Shown here: piece after piece, positions 8,383-17,092 of the stretch
How positions within the stretch are numbered: the stretch's first letter is position 1
How the letters are laid out: every line of letters starts with the position of its first letter
From: Methanomassiliicoccales archaeon
Lineage (GTDB): Archaea; Thermoplasmatota; Thermoplasmata; RBG-16-68-12; SOIM01
Assembly (NCBI GenBank): GCA_030593295.1
Contig: JAUVHO010000010.1
Location: forward strand, 1 to 46,742
Length of the DNA: 46,742 nucleotides
Reading direction: 5' to 3'
The notes under the pieces: model-generated
Databases searched by the model: none
Seen by the model: only the letters and a program-made list of their open reading frames with translations
Told to the model about the DNA's origin: nothing
Position numbers and translations under genes: made by a program

Positions 8383-9121
8383 ACCTCAAGAAATCGATCT
8401 TCCTGAACCCCGGCCAGTACACGTCCACGAAATAGAGCTCTGAATATGCGATCTGCCACAGAAGGAAGTTGCTGATCCTCTCTTCTCCGGATGTTCGAAG
8501 TATCAGGTCTGGATCTGGAAGACCACCTGTGTACAGTTTTGACGATATGAGTTCCTGGTTGATGTCCTCCACAGCCAGTTTCCCTTCCTTCACATCTGAT
8601 GCAACCGACTTTATGGCGGTCAGTATCTCTTCCCTTCCACCATAGGCAATCGCCAGGTTGTAGAGGTAACCGTCATAGTCCTTGGTTATGTTCTCGGCGT
8701 GTTCGATGGCCTTGACGACATAGTCCGGCAGGAGGTCCCTCTGGCCGAGGACCTTCACTCTCACCTTGTACTTGTGGACCCTCTCGTCCTCTCCAGCCTT
8801 CATGAAGTTCTCGGCGAACAGTTTCATGAGCTTGTCCACCTCTTCCTTTGAGCGCTTGAGGTTCTCGGTCGAGAATGCGTAGACCGTCAGTATCTTGATG
8901 CCAAGTTCCAGACACCACTCCAGGACCTCTTCCAGTTTCTCTTTCCCCTTCTCATGGCCCCCTGTCTTTCCCAGGCCCAGCTGGTAGGCGTATCGCCTGT
9001 TACCGTCCATTATTATCGCGACGTGGTGGGGGATCTTCCCATTGAGTATCTCTCTCAGGAGCTTCTTCTCGTAGGCCTGATAAGCGGTCTCTGAGATGAG
9101 CCTGGAAATCTCTGTTGCCAT
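8339..9121 (-). CDS. uppS: cis-Prenyltransferase (undecaprenyl/long-chain polyprenyl diphosphate synthase)
   Basis: It carries the signature HVAIIMDGNRRYA with the diphosphate-binding Asp, the GHEKGKEKLEEVL segment, FSTENLKRS, and the C-terminal LILRTSGEERISNFLLWQ with a substrate-binding Arg. The enzyme extends farnesyl or geranylgeranyl diphosphate with cis-isoprene units to make the dolichol-type carrier of surface glycans. An in-frame ATG exists upstream at 9181. A TATA-like element at 9146-9154 would lie inside that longer version, and the ATG at 9121 sits about 29 nt downstream of it, so I start there (260 residues). The 3' end overlaps nob1 by 44 nt tail-to-tail. Confidence 0.92.
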   Translation of the reverse strand: MATEISRLISETAYQAYEKKLLREILNGKIPHHVAIIMDGNRRYAYQLGLGKTGGHEKGKEKLEEVLEWCLELGIKILTVYAFSTENLKRSKEEVDKLMKLFAENFMKAGEDERVHKYKVRVKVLGQRDLLPDYVVKAIEHAENITKDYDGYLYNLAIAYGGREEILTAIKSVASDVKEGKLAVEDINQELISSKLYTGGLPDPDLILRTSGEERISNFLLWQIAYSELYFVDVYWPGFRKIDFLRSIRSYQLRQRRFGK

Positions 9122-9145
9122 CCGACGCTTCATAGCGACATCGGA

Positions 9146-9154
9146 TATTTTATC
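9146..9154 (-). promoter_or_regulatory. TATA element for uppS
   Basis: On the minus strand this reads ATAAAATAT, centred about 29 nt before the ATG at 9121. It supports a leaderless transcript and the shorter start. Confidence 0.5.
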
Positions 9155-9277
9155 CTTTCTGGAAGTTGAAGTCCCTCGCATCGCCTAAAGAGATTGAATT
9201 CAGATTCCACATCGACCCATGTAGTTGTCCTTCCTCGGAATCCTGAAGATCGTCCACATGACAAGTGGCTTACGAAA

Positions 9278-9287
9278 CGAATAATAG
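9278..9287 (+). promoter_or_regulatory. Putative TATA element for the pentapeptide-repeat gene
   Basis: CGAATAATAG is centred about 29 nt before the ATG at 9312. The segment 9182-9311 is a divergent promoter region holding this element and the start region of uppS; I see no other gene in it. Confidence 0.4.
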
Positions 9288-9311
9288 ACTCCACCATATA
9301 TCCCATTCGAG

Positions 9312-10862
9312 ATGTTTGGAAGATGTGGAGCGAGGAATAGATATGGATATAGAATCTGCAAGCGTCGCAGATGGAAAGAGGATCAACATGGCCTTTGCTT
9401 CTTACATTCGAGGGTAGACAAGGATCCAGTTGAATTCCAAGAGCGATTCTTGAAAGAACTCACCAAGTTGAAGAAAAAGCATTCGCTATCTTCCGTTGAT
9501 CTAAGTTATGTTGTCTTTCCAGATTTCAGATTGCCCGAAGGTTTTACCATATCAAGTCGCAGGTTCCCTTTTTCTGTCAGCCTCAGCGGTGCCAAGTTTC
9601 GAGGTTTTGCTGACTTCAAGAACGTCGCATTCCATATGGTCTCTAGCTTCATAGACGCAGAATTCTACGGGGAAGCGAATTTCGAAAGATCCAGCTTTCA
9701 TGAGATCTCATTTGTGAGAGCGAGATTCCATCAGAAGGCAAGATTCGAGAATGTTCAGTTTCTGGGCAATGTGGGCTTTGAAGATGGGGAGTTTCGCGGA
9801 AAATCTGTTTTCAGAGGAGCAAAAATGGCGTATTGGGCGGACTTCACAAAAGCGAAGTTCCAGGATTCCGTGGATTTCAGTAATGTGGACTTCAGAGAGG
9901 CATTGTTCATGGGATCTCAGTTCTTTAAGAATGCTGATTTCAAGAACACGAAGTTCCGTAGAAAGGGCCTTTTTCCCACAGCTCACTTCATGGGCAAAGC
10001 CAATGTGCTGGAAGCAGAATTCCTGGGTGATGTTGACTTCAAGGACGCAAGATTCGACCAAGGAGATTCCGAGATTGCTGAGCTTCTGTCTCGGAGGGAA
10101 GAGGAATGCAGGTCGAGGGCTGAACGCGGGACGACTATGACATTCAATGACGTGATGAGTATGGCTAAACACCTCGGTGACGAGGTTGACGGCTACGAAG
10201 TTCCACTGGAAATAGAGAAATTCACCCAGCTTTGCAGAGACGTCTTCACCAAAGGAGGCGAAGTGAATAGTCGAACCTTCCTGCTAACATTGGATAACGA
10301 GAAGATGACTGTCGAGATTCCCAACTTTGAGTGGGTGTACTATGGGGTAGTGAAGGCCTATATCGGTCTGTTCGGTGAATGTCCAGGACTGCTGATTGCC
10401 CTTGCGGAGAACTGTTTGAGTAGATTGTCACACGACAGTATTGAAGGTAGGTACTATCGTCAACGAGCCCTTGCTCTAGATCCGGAAGACCCCTGGGTTC
10501 TGTGGATGTTCCTTCTTGAGCATGATCCCTGCACCTTAAGGAAGGACATGCTTGAGAAGGCTCGAGTGTACATCCACGGAATGTCTTGGAGAGATGAAGT
10601 TGACCTTTTGGACAGGATTCTCAAGAGGAAGCCCGATGATCCTCTTGCGACTCTTCTGAAAGAGAAGATGGTTCAAGACAGGAAAAGGATTCACGAGCTG
10701 GATGAAGATTTCCGCTATGGCCAAATGAGAAAGGTGAATACCTTCGAAGGACCTGGGGGAGGTCCATATTTGGGAAGCGTCCTGCCTGATTGCCGCAAAT
10801 GGCAGAAACGCCAGATGTCGGCCCAGAAGCGGACTGAGTCAAGGAATGAGACCGGTCTTTGA
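9312..10862 (+). CDS. Pentapeptide-repeat protein with N-terminal Cys/His zinc motif and helical C-terminus
   Basis: The 516-residue protein has three parts. Residues 1-35 contain CGARN..YGYRIC...HGLCFLH, a C-x11-C-x11-C-x2-H pattern like the small zinc motifs seen in some pentapeptide and phage proteins. Residues about 65-260 are a run of pentapeptide-type repeats in which Phe recurs every 5 or 6 residues (AKF, ADF, AEF, ANF and so on), expected to form a right-handed quadrilateral beta-helix. Residues about 260-516 are helical; the stretch YYRQRALALDPEDPWVLWM suggests TPR-like repeats. The function is unknown. Some pentapeptide proteins protect DNA gyrase by mimicking DNA, but nothing here demonstrates that. 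The gene is flanked by housekeeping genes and appears to be a single-gene insertion. Confidence 0.85.
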   Translation: MFGRCGARNRYGYRICKRRRWKEDQHGLCFLHSRVDKDPVEFQERFLKELTKLKKKHSLSSVDLSYVVFPDFRLPEGFTISSRRFPFSVSLSGAKFRGFADFKNVAFHMVSSFIDAEFYGEANFERSSFHEISFVRARFHQKARFENVQFLGNVGFEDGEFRGKSVFRGAKMAYWADFTKAKFQDSVDFSNVDFREALFMGSQFFKNADFKNTKFRRKGLFPTAHFMGKANVLEAEFLGDVDFKDARFDQGDSEIAELLSRREEECRSRAERGTTMTFNDVMSMAKHLGDEVDGYEVPLEIEKFTQLCRDVFTKGGEVNSRTFLLTLDNEKMTVEIPNFEWVYYGVVKAYIGLFGECPGLLIALAENCLSRLSHDSIEGRYYRQRALALDPEDPWVLWMFLLEHDPCTLRKDMLEKARVYIHGMSWRDEVDLLDRILKRKPDDPLATLLKEKMVQDRKRIHELDEDFRYGQMRKVNTFEGPGGGPYLGSVLPDCRKWQKRQMSAQKRTESRNETGL

Positions 10863-10904
10863 AGAGTCTCCTTCGACCAGAGCTCTCTCACAATCTCGTA
10901 ATGT

Positions 10905-10913
10905 ATTTATATC
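10905..10913 (+). promoter_or_regulatory. TATA element for the CDIN1-like gene
   Basis: ATTTATATC lies downstream of the pentapeptide gene stop and predicts transcription from about 10935. That argues for the ATG at 10960 rather than an earlier in-frame ATG at 10846. Confidence 0.5.
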
Positions 10914-10959
10914 GAAGACATTCTCTCAAGAAAAAGGCCAGACAATCGGAAGTGCACTG

Positions 10960-11742
10960 ATGAAACTCAAGGACTACAGGCAGCTGACCGACGAACTCAC
11001 GAGGATATCTGATGTTCCAAGGCTTGCCAAGAAGTACGGTCTGCACAACGAGCTACTTCATGTCATATACTCACAGAAGATCTCGAGGGATACGACCAGA
11101 CGCTTCTACAAGGTGAAGAGGAAGACGGGCAAGATGCTGTATCAGTGGAAGCAAGGCAGGAGCTTCATCGAGATCGCAAATGATCACGATTTCCCGCCCA
11201 CCATGATCGCAATGTTCGTCCTACAGGAGAACAAGATTCCCAGGAAGCAGATCTGGAACCTTCTTCAGAACCCAGACGAGATCAAGGACAAGAGAATGCG
11301 GAAGGAGATAATCGAAGCCAATAAGGCGGACGGGGTCTACTCCCCCAACGGCATGAAAAGGCAGGTCCAGAGGGGGAAATGGGGCGAGAACAAGATGGAG
11401 AAGTGGTTGAACATCCACAACTTCCAGTTCGAGACCGAGGTCCAGATCAGGGGGAAATACAAGAAGACACCGGACTTCCTGCTCAAGAAACCTCTGAAAT
11501 GGGAGGGGCAGGACAAGATATGGATCGAGTCCAAGGCTACCTTCGGAGATGCGTACGAAGTCAAGAGGCACGTGAAGAAGCAGTTGGCACCTTACAAGGA
11601 GCTCTTTGGGGACGGCCTGGTGGTCTACTGGTACGGTTATCTCGATGAGCTGAGGGTCAGCATGCCTGAAGGCGTTTCGATGACTGACGGCAGCAGTTTT
11701 GAGAAGGACTTGAACAAAATACCGAGAACGGGTCAGATTTGA
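10960..11742 (+). CDS. CDIN1/C15orf41-like TPD-domain nuclease
   Basis: The 260-residue protein has an N-terminal helical region with an HTH-like stretch (FIEIANDHDFPPTMIAMFVL, about 69-88). A C-terminal PD-(D/E)xK-type nuclease fold follows: helix Glu near 143 (WGENKMEKWL), TPD at about 170-172, and IESK with Glu190 and Lys192. The TPD motif is diagnostic of the family that includes human CDIN1 (C15orf41), the partner of codanin-1 mutated in congenital dyserythropoietic anaemia type I, and many archaeal proteins. The archaeal substrate is unknown; a role on DNA or RNA structures is inferred from the fold. The start is chosen from the internal TATA element. It lies just upstream of the aIF1A-RIO1-KH gene set. 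Confidence 0.85.
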   Translation: MKLKDYRQLTDELTRISDVPRLAKKYGLHNELLHVIYSQKISRDTTRRFYKVKRKTGKMLYQWKQGRSFIEIANDHDFPPTMIAMFVLQENKIPRKQIWNLLQNPDEIKDKRMRKEIIEANKADGVYSPNGMKRQVQRGKWGENKMEKWLNIHNFQFETEVQIRGKYKKTPDFLLKKPLKWEGQDKIWIESKATFGDAYEVKRHVKKQLAPYKELFGDGLVVYWYGYLDELRVSMPEGVSMTDGSSFEKDLNKIPRTGQI

Positions 11743-11804
11743 CGTTCCCCCGGTTCAAGCGGCAATCCTGTTTAGTATTATGGCGATACAGCCAAAACCC
11801 AAAT

Positions 11805-11814
11805 CCTTATAGTC
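11805..11814 (+). promoter_or_regulatory. TATA element for the aIF1A-RIO1-KH operon
   Basis: CCTTATAGTC is centred about 23 nt before the ATG at 11832. It supports that internal Met as the true start with little or no leader. Confidence 0.45.
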
Positions 11815-11831
11815 ATCAAGTTGATTGTCAG

Positions 11832-12173
11832 ATGAGGTTCAGCTTGGCAAAATATCGAAAAAGGCCAGATGAAGGAGTACCGATAACTCGCGTTAGACGT
11901 CCCTGGGTGAACAAAGGTGAGCTGTATGCCGTGGCTGATCAACTCCTGGGAGCCTCCAGGATCAAGGTCATGTGCGAGGATGGCAAGTCCCGCATGGGAA
12001 GGATCCCCGGCAAGCTGAAGAAGAGGATGTGGATACGCGAGGGCGATCTGCTCATCGTAAAGCCCTGGGAGTTCCAGGACGAGAAGTCTGATATCCTCTA
12101 CCGGTACACCAAGACCCAGTCTAGCTACCTCAAGAGGAGGGGGTGGATTCCCCACAACATAGATGTGTTTTGA
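11832..12173 (+). CDS. eif1a: Translation initiation factor aIF1A
   Basis: The 113-residue protein has the OB-fold signature GASRIKVMCEDGKSRMGRIP followed by KKRMWIREGDLLIVKPWEFQ and a C-terminal KTQSSYLKRRGWIP. This is essentially the full archaeal/eukaryal IF1A. It binds the ribosomal A site and helps select start codons. The reading frame extends upstream to 11739, but the preceding 31 codons do not resemble the family, and the TATA element at 11805-11814 lies within them. Translation therefore most likely starts at 11832. RIO1 kinase begins 11 nt downstream. Confidence 0.95.
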   Translation: MRFSLAKYRKRPDEGVPITRVRRPWVNKGELYAVADQLLGASRIKVMCEDGKSRMGRIPGKLKKRMWIREGDLLIVKPWEFQDEKSDILYRYTKTQSSYLKRRGWIPHNIDVF

Positions 12174-12184
12174 TTGGGATTTAA

Positions 12185-12946
12185 ATGCTAGATGAGAAGA
12201 AGATGAGGCTTTTAGAATCAAAAATCGACGCCTTCAGGATTCGGGAGAAGGATTCTGACGAAAGGAAGGTCATGGACGAGGTCTTTGATCAGGAGACCTT
12301 GATGTCCCTATACAAGCTCTTCAACGGCGGGATCGTGGACACCCTTGAGCACTCCATCTCCACCGGTAAGGAAGGGAACGTCTTCTTGGGAACGACCGAT
12401 GAGGGCGAATGCGCTATCAAGATCTACCGCATCTCAACTGCCACGTTCAAGAACATATCCAAGTACATCGTGGGCGACCCGAGGTTCAAAGGCATTTTGG
12501 GCAACCACAAAAAGACGGTGATGGCATGGGCCCAGAAGGAGTTCAAGAACCTCAACAGGATGTATGATGCCGACGTCAACGTCCCTGAACCCTTAGGCCT
12601 CCACAATAACATTCTCGTCATGGAGTACATTTCCGTGGAAGGACATCCCGCGCCCCTTCTCAAGGATGTAAGACTTCCAGCTCCCACCAAGGTCTTCCGT
12701 CAGGTCGTAGAGAGCATGAGGCTCATCGACGAGTCAAACTTGGTCCACGGGGACCTGAGCGAGTACAACATGCTGATGAGGGAAGGGGAACCGGTGATAA
12801 TCGATGTCGGCCAGGCGGTGACATTGGACCACCCCCTTGCACAGGAATGGTTCCTCAGGGACGTGACCAACATAGCAAGATATTTCTCCAGACTCGGCGT
12901 TCGTACGGACGTGGACAAGATGATCAAGAAGATCCGAGGTGGGTAG
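12185..12946 (+). CDS. rio1: RIO1-type serine/threonine protein kinase
   Basis: An atypical protein kinase of 253 residues. It has the RIO1 glycine loop STGKEGNVFLG (about 59-69), catalytic HGDLSEYNMLM (HGD-x4-N) and metal-binding IDVGQAV. RIO kinases act as ATPase/kinases in final maturation of the small ribosomal subunit. The gene lies between aIF1A and a Dim2-like KH gene, an arrangement conserved across archaea. Its stop overlaps the GTG start of the KH gene by 8 nt, so co-translation is likely. Confidence 0.95.
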   Translation: MLDEKKMRLLESKIDAFRIREKDSDERKVMDEVFDQETLMSLYKLFNGGIVDTLEHSISTGKEGNVFLGTTDEGECAIKIYRISTATFKNISKYIVGDPRFKGILGNHKKTVMAWAQKEFKNLNRMYDADVNVPEPLGLHNNILVMEYISVEGHPAPLLKDVRLPAPTKVFRQVVESMRLIDESNLVHGDLSEYNMLMREGEPVIIDVGQAVTLDHPLAQEWFLRDVTNIARYFSRLGVRTDVDKMIKKIRGG

Positions 12947-13487
12947 GACGCTGTTCGCAAGGATTCCCATGGAGAGGATTGGTGTTCTCATAGGGCCTGA
13001 CGGCAACACCAAGAAGAAGATCGAAGAGGAGACCGGCATCACACTAGACATCGATTCCAAGACAGGCGAGATATCAATAGACGAGACCAAAGCCGAGGAC
13101 CCATCATTGGCGCTGAGAGCATTGGATATCACAAAGGCCATTGGGAGAGGGTTCTCCGAAGAAAGGGCGCTCAGGCTGGTAGACCCAGAGGAGTACTTCA
13201 GATCCATGGATGTCCGCGACTTTGCAGGCAAGAACAGGAAGAGGATAAACCAGCTCAAAGGTCGTCTCATTGGCAGCAAGGGAAAGACTCGGAGGATAAT
13301 CGAGGAGCTCTCGGGTGTGGATATGTCCGTTTACGGGAACACAGTATCTCTCATAGGCGATATGCTTCGGATTGACATCGCCGAGAAAGCGGTGGAGATG
13401 GTCTTGGAAGGCAGCGAACATGCTGCGGTATACAGATTCCTGGAGAACAAGCGCAGAGAGATCAAGATGGCCGAGATGGGTTTCTGA
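12939..13487 (+). CDS. KH-domain rRNA-processing protein (Dim2/Pno1/Krr1 type)
   Basis: The 182-residue protein has two KH modules. The first has the GxxG loop GPDG (19-22) and the second GSKG (112-115), separated by a helical linker with EERALRLVDPEEYF. This is the archaeal Dim2/Pno1 family, which binds the 3' end of pre-16S/18S rRNA and works with Nob1 and RIO kinase. The GTG at 12939 overlaps rio1; an ATG at 12969 would remove the first strand. All three maturation partners (Nob1, RIO1, Dim2-like) are encoded within about 6 kb here. Confidence 0.92.
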   Translation: MGRTLFARIPMERIGVLIGPDGNTKKKIEEETGITLDIDSKTGEISIDETKAEDPSLALRALDITKAIGRGFSEERALRLVDPEEYFRSMDVRDFAGKNRKRINQLKGRLIGSKGKTRRIIEELSGVDMSVYGNTVSLIGDMLRIDIAEKAVEMVLEGSEHAAVYRFLENKRREIKMAEMGF

Positions 13488-13524
13488 GCCTTTTATGGTC
13501 GTCGTTCAATTGATTCCAGAAAGG

Positions 13525-13533
13525 ATTAATAAT
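13525..13533 (+). promoter_or_regulatory. TATA element for ppsA
   Basis: ATTAATAAT lies 44-52 nt before the ATG at 13577, predicting a short leader. A GGGGG tract at 13584-13588 would serve as SD for an alternative GTG start at 13595. Confidence 0.45.
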
Positions 13534-13576
13534 CGTCCTGAGGTTAGGGTGAAAGAAAGGCATTGTTGACAATCCA

Positions 13577-16258
13577 ATGGATTGGGGGTATGAAGTGTCG
13601 AAATCTAAGAAAACCATTCTGTGGTTCAAGGAGATAAGAAAGAAGGACGTTCCTCTGGTCGGCGGAAAGGGCGCCTCTCTCGGAGAGATGATGGCGAAGC
13701 TCAAAGGGATTCCGGTCCCCAACGGTTTCTGCGTGACCACTGTTGCATATCGTAAGTTCCTGAAAGAGACTGGACTGGACAAGTTCATTCAGGATGTTTT
13801 GTCAGACCTGGACACACATGACGTCAAGAACCTGCAGGCCAGGGGGAGCAAGATCCGGAAAGCGCTCGAGGCCGCTGATATGCCCAAGGAAATCATATCG
13901 GAGATTAAGGAGGCGTACGAGACACTCTGCGAGATCACTGGCGTGAAGAACATGGACACGGCGATAAGGAGCAGCGCCACGGCCGAGGACCTCGCGGACG
14001 CTTCCTTTGCGGGACAGCAGGAGACCTACCTTAACGTACACGGCGGGGATGATGTTGCTAGAGCAGTCCAGAACTGCTTCGCGTCCCTGTTCACCGACAG
14101 GGCGATATCCTACAGGGAGGACAAGGGCTTCTCCCACTTCGATGTGTACCTGTCTGCCGTGGTGCAGGTCATGGTCCGTTCAGATCTCGCGAGCAGCGGG
14201 GTCATGTTCAGCCTGGATACCGAGACCGGCTTCCGCAACGTGGTCTTCATCAACGGCGCGTACGGGCTCGGAGAATACGTCGTTCAGGGCACCGTCAATC
14301 CTGATAACTTCTATGTTTTCAAGGCCACCGGCAAGGTAATTGACAAGAAATTGGGTCTCAAGGACAGGAAGCTGGTCTATGCACCCTCCGGCACCGGTGT
14401 CGTGGATAGGGAAGTGGCCGAGAAGGACAGGAACAAGTTCATCATCACAGACGCTGAAGCCGAGAAACTGGCGAAGTGGGCGGTGTCAATCGAGAAGCAC
14501 TACAACGTGCCCATGGACATCGAATGGGCGAAGGACGGGAGGACAGGAAAGCTGTACATCGTTCAAGCCAGGCCCGAGACGGTTCACGCCATAAAGAAGG
14601 GTACCGAGCTCATAAGCTACAAGATTCCGAAGAAAGGGAGGGTGTTGATCAGAGGAGCAGCAATCGGTAGGAAGGTCGGACAGGGAAGGTCAAACCTGCT
14701 TCATTCGGTCAAGGACATGCACAAGTTCAAACCGGGAGAGGTTCTCGTTACTAGGTCCACAAATCCGGACTGGGAGCCGATAATGAAGAAGGCTGCTGGC
14801 ATAGTCACTGACACGGGCGGCAGGACGTGCCACGCGGCGATCGTCTCAAGAGAACTTGGCATTCCATGCATTATCGGTACAGAGGGTGGTTCTGAAATGA
14901 TCCCACACAACAAGGACATCACAATAGACTGTTCGGAAGGCTTGGGAATGGTGTACGCGGGACTTCTGGACTATACGATCGAATCTACTGAGGTCGAGAA
15001 GTTGCCCAAGACCAAGACCGCGATCATGATGAACGCCGGAATCCCGGAGACCGCGTTCCAACAGGGTCAGCTGCCGAACGACGGAGTCGGCCTGGCAAGG
15101 GAGGAGTTCATCATCAACTCGCACATCCAGATCCATCCACAGGCGCTGCTGGATTATGACAAACTGAAGAGGTTCGTGAAGAACGGGTACAAGAAGGACA
15201 TCGAGAATCTGAAGAAGGGAGACCTGGACAAGGCAGCCCAGAGGGAAGAGAAGGAACATGTGCTGGCCAAGAGGGAGTACTACCAGGACGCGCTGAGGAA
15301 GATCGACGACCTCACCAAGGGCTACAAGGACAAGACCCAGTTCTTCATCGACAAGCTGGCGTACGGGATCGCAAGGATAGGCGTCGCCTTCCATCCGAAC
15401 GACGTCATCGTAAGGCTCTCGGATTTCAAGACCAATGAGTATGCCAACCTAATCGGCGGGAAGTACTACGAACCCCATGAGTCGAACCCAATGATCGGAT
15501 ACCGAGGTGCCAGCAGGTATTACTCAAAGGAGTTCCAAGCGGCCTTTGCACTGGAGTGCAAGGCTCTGGTCATCGTGCGAGGACGGATGAAGATAAAGAA
15601 CATCGTGGCGATGGTTCCGTTCTGCAGGACGCCAGAGGAAGGACGAAGGGTCATCAAGCTCATGGCCAGGAATGGACTCAAGCGTGGCAAGGACGGCTTC
15701 CGGGTCTACGTCATGTGCGAGATCCCCAGCAACGTGATACTTGCGGACGAGTTCTCAAAGGTGTTCGACGGTTTCTCCATCGGGAGCAACGATCTCACCC
15801 AACTCACGCTGGGCTTGGACAGGGATTCCGAACTGGTATCCCACCTCTTTGATGAAAGGGACGAAGCGGTCAAGAGAATGCTTGCCAGCGTCATCGAGGC
15901 CGCCAGGAAGAACAAGAGGAAGATAGGCATCTGCGGGCAGGCGCCGTCGGACTGGCCTTCGATAGCCGCGTTCCTGGTGGAGAAAGGCATCAACAGCATA
16001 TCATTGAACCCGGACACCATCGTGAAGACCAGGGCGTTCGTATACGCGACCGAATGGGCCCTGAAGAACAGGAAGAGCATCTTCCAGCTGACCGAGAACC
16101 AGATAAGGGCGATCCCGGAACTCAAGGAACCCATGAAGACCACTGTCGTATCTGTCAAGTGGAAAAAAGGGAAGAGGACGGAGTCCAGGAAGACCTCCAA
16201 AACACCCCTCTCCGAGTTCGTCATAAACATGAGGAAGCAGGAGAAGCTCCCGACCTAG
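13577..16258 (+). CDS. ppsA: Phosphoenolpyruvate synthase
   Basis: It has an N-terminal pyruvate phosphate dikinase ATP-grasp domain (VGGKGASLGEM at 28-38), a swivelling phosphohistidine domain with GGRTCHAAI (His419) and a C-terminal PEP-binding barrel (GSNDLTQLTLGLDRDS, ICGQAPSDWP). GGRTCH, rather than the GGMTSH of pyruvate phosphate dikinase, identifies PEP synthase, which makes PEP from pyruvate and ATP for gluconeogenesis. At 893 residues it is longer than typical PpsA. A lysine-rich, probably helical insertion of about 45 residues precedes the barrel (near 535-590), and a basic tail of about 55 residues follows it. GTG at 13595 is an alternative start with better SD spacing. Confidence 0.94.
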   Translation: MDWGYEVSKSKKTILWFKEIRKKDVPLVGGKGASLGEMMAKLKGIPVPNGFCVTTVAYRKFLKETGLDKFIQDVLSDLDTHDVKNLQARGSKIRKALEAADMPKEIISEIKEAYETLCEITGVKNMDTAIRSSATAEDLADASFAGQQETYLNVHGGDDVARAVQNCFASLFTDRAISYREDKGFSHFDVYLSAVVQVMVRSDLASSGVMFSLDTETGFRNVVFINGAYGLGEYVVQGTVNPDNFYVFKATGKVIDKKLGLKDRKLVYAPSGTGVVDREVAEKDRNKFIITDAEAEKLAKWAVSIEKHYNVPMDIEWAKDGRTGKLYIVQARPETVHAIKKGTELISYKIPKKGRVLIRGAAIGRKVGQGRSNLLHSVKDMHKFKPGEVLVTRSTNPDWEPIMKKAAGIVTDTGGRTCHAAIVSRELGIPCIIGTEGGSEMIPHNKDITIDCSEGLGMVYAGLLDYTIESTEVEKLPKTKTAIMMNAGIPETAFQQGQLPNDGVGLAREEFIINSHIQIHPQALLDYDKLKRFVKNGYKKDIENLKKGDLDKAAQREEKEHVLAKREYYQDALRKIDDLTKGYKDKTQFFIDKLAYGIARIGVAFHPNDVIVRLSDFKTNEYANLIGGKYYEPHESNPMIGYRGASRYYSKEFQAAFALECKALVIVRGRMKIKNIVAMVPFCRTPEEGRRVIKLMARNGLKRGKDGFRVYVMCEIPSNVILADEFSKVFDGFSIGSNDLTQLTLGLDRDSELVSHLFDERDEAVKRMLASVIEAARKNKRKIGICGQAPSDWPSIAAFLVEKGINSISLNPDTIVKTRAFVYATEWALKNRKSIFQLTENQIRAIPELKEPMKTTVVSVKWKKGKRTESRKTSKTPLSEFVINMRKQEKLPT

Positions 16259-16273
16259 GATGGTCAGGGAATA

Positions 16274-16282
16274 ACTATAATA
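16274..16282 (+). promoter_or_regulatory. TATA element for the PrsW-like gene
   Basis: ACTATAATA lies about 30 nt before the ATG at 16308, leaderless spacing. It follows the ppsA stop, so the PrsW-JAMM group has its own promoter. Confidence 0.45.
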
Positions 16283-16307
16283 GGGACATTAGTGTTATTT
16301 TTGGTCA

Positions 16308-17069
16308 ATGGACATTGTCATGGTGTTCCTGATTCTTGTAGTATCCTCATTCGTGCCCCCCCTCATTTACATGGTGTGGTTGAGGAACAGCGAGAGGTTC
16401 AGCAAGGAGCCCATGTCCCAGGTGTTGAAGGTCTTCGTTTGGGGTGCGATATTCGGTGTCATCATTGCATCCATTCTCAGCCTTGCAGTTCACTATATAC
16501 TGGATTCGTTCGTGGACAGGGTCTACCTGTTCGGATGGGACCGGGACTTCTTCATCACTCTGTTGCTGGTGATGATCGTGGCACCCATCATCGAGGAGGC
16601 GGCCAAAGGTGTGGGGGTCTTCACAGCCCACGACGAGATCACCGAGGCCGAGGACGGTCTTGTGTACGGAGCATCTGCCGGCCTGGGATTTGCCGCGACG
16701 GAGAACCTGCTCTATGGGATACTGGCATTCTCCATGGGTGGGCTTGAGGTCTCACTCTTCCTGATAGGGCTCAGGAGCGTTTCTTCCGCTCTGCTACACG
16801 CCAGCGCCTCATCGGTCATGGGCTATGGGATCGGCAGGAGCATCGTCTCGAATGGCCGCTACAAGGTCCTTCCATTCTACCTGGTTGCCGTCCTGATGCA
16901 CGGGACGTTCAACTTCATCGCCTCCATGCAGGAAATGTTCGAGGGGGAGATCCTGGGCATCAGCTTCGCCTTCATCGCGTTGGTCATCGCCATTGTCTTC
17001 GCCGTCTCGGCCATCACTATCGTGAGGCTCAAGATAATGAAGATCGACATGGAACCTGGTCGGATTTGA
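16308..17069 (+). CDS. PrsW-like intramembrane metalloprotease
   Basis: The 253-residue membrane protein has about seven hydrophobic segments. It shows the PrsW/CAAX-protease-like signature IIEEAAKG (Glu96, Glu97, Lys100), ATENLLYG (Glu132/Asn133), LLHASAS (His164) and MHGTFNF (His198), which form a zinc-binding active site in the membrane. Bacterial PrsW cleaves anti-sigma factors; archaea lack those, so the substrate here is unknown. A cytosolic JAMM protease gene starts 23 nt downstream, so two proteases are probably co-expressed. Confidence 0.87.
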   Translation: MDIVMVFLILVVSSFVPPLIYMVWLRNSERFSKEPMSQVLKVFVWGAIFGVIIASILSLAVHYILDSFVDRVYLFGWDRDFFITLLLVMIVAPIIEEAAKGVGVFTAHDEITEAEDGLVYGASAGLGFAATENLLYGILAFSMGGLEVSLFLIGLRSVSSALLHASASSVMGYGIGRSIVSNGRYKVLPFYLVAVLMHGTFNFIASMQEMFEGEILGISFAFIALVIAIVFAVSAITIVRLKIMKIDMEPGRI

Positions 17070-17092
17070 CCTCAGTTGGATGAGTTGGTTTT

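Noticed and set aside
10846-10959. N-terminal extension of the CDIN1-like protein
   Set aside because: It overlaps the previous gene and contains the predicted promoter; the family begins at the Met encoded at 10960.
11739-11831. N-terminal extension of aIF1A
   Set aside because: The added residues are unlike the family and the TATA element lies within them.
16292-16747. 151-codon frame overlapping the PrsW-like gene
   Set aside because: Different frame of the same strand; the PrsW active-site motifs are in the other frame.
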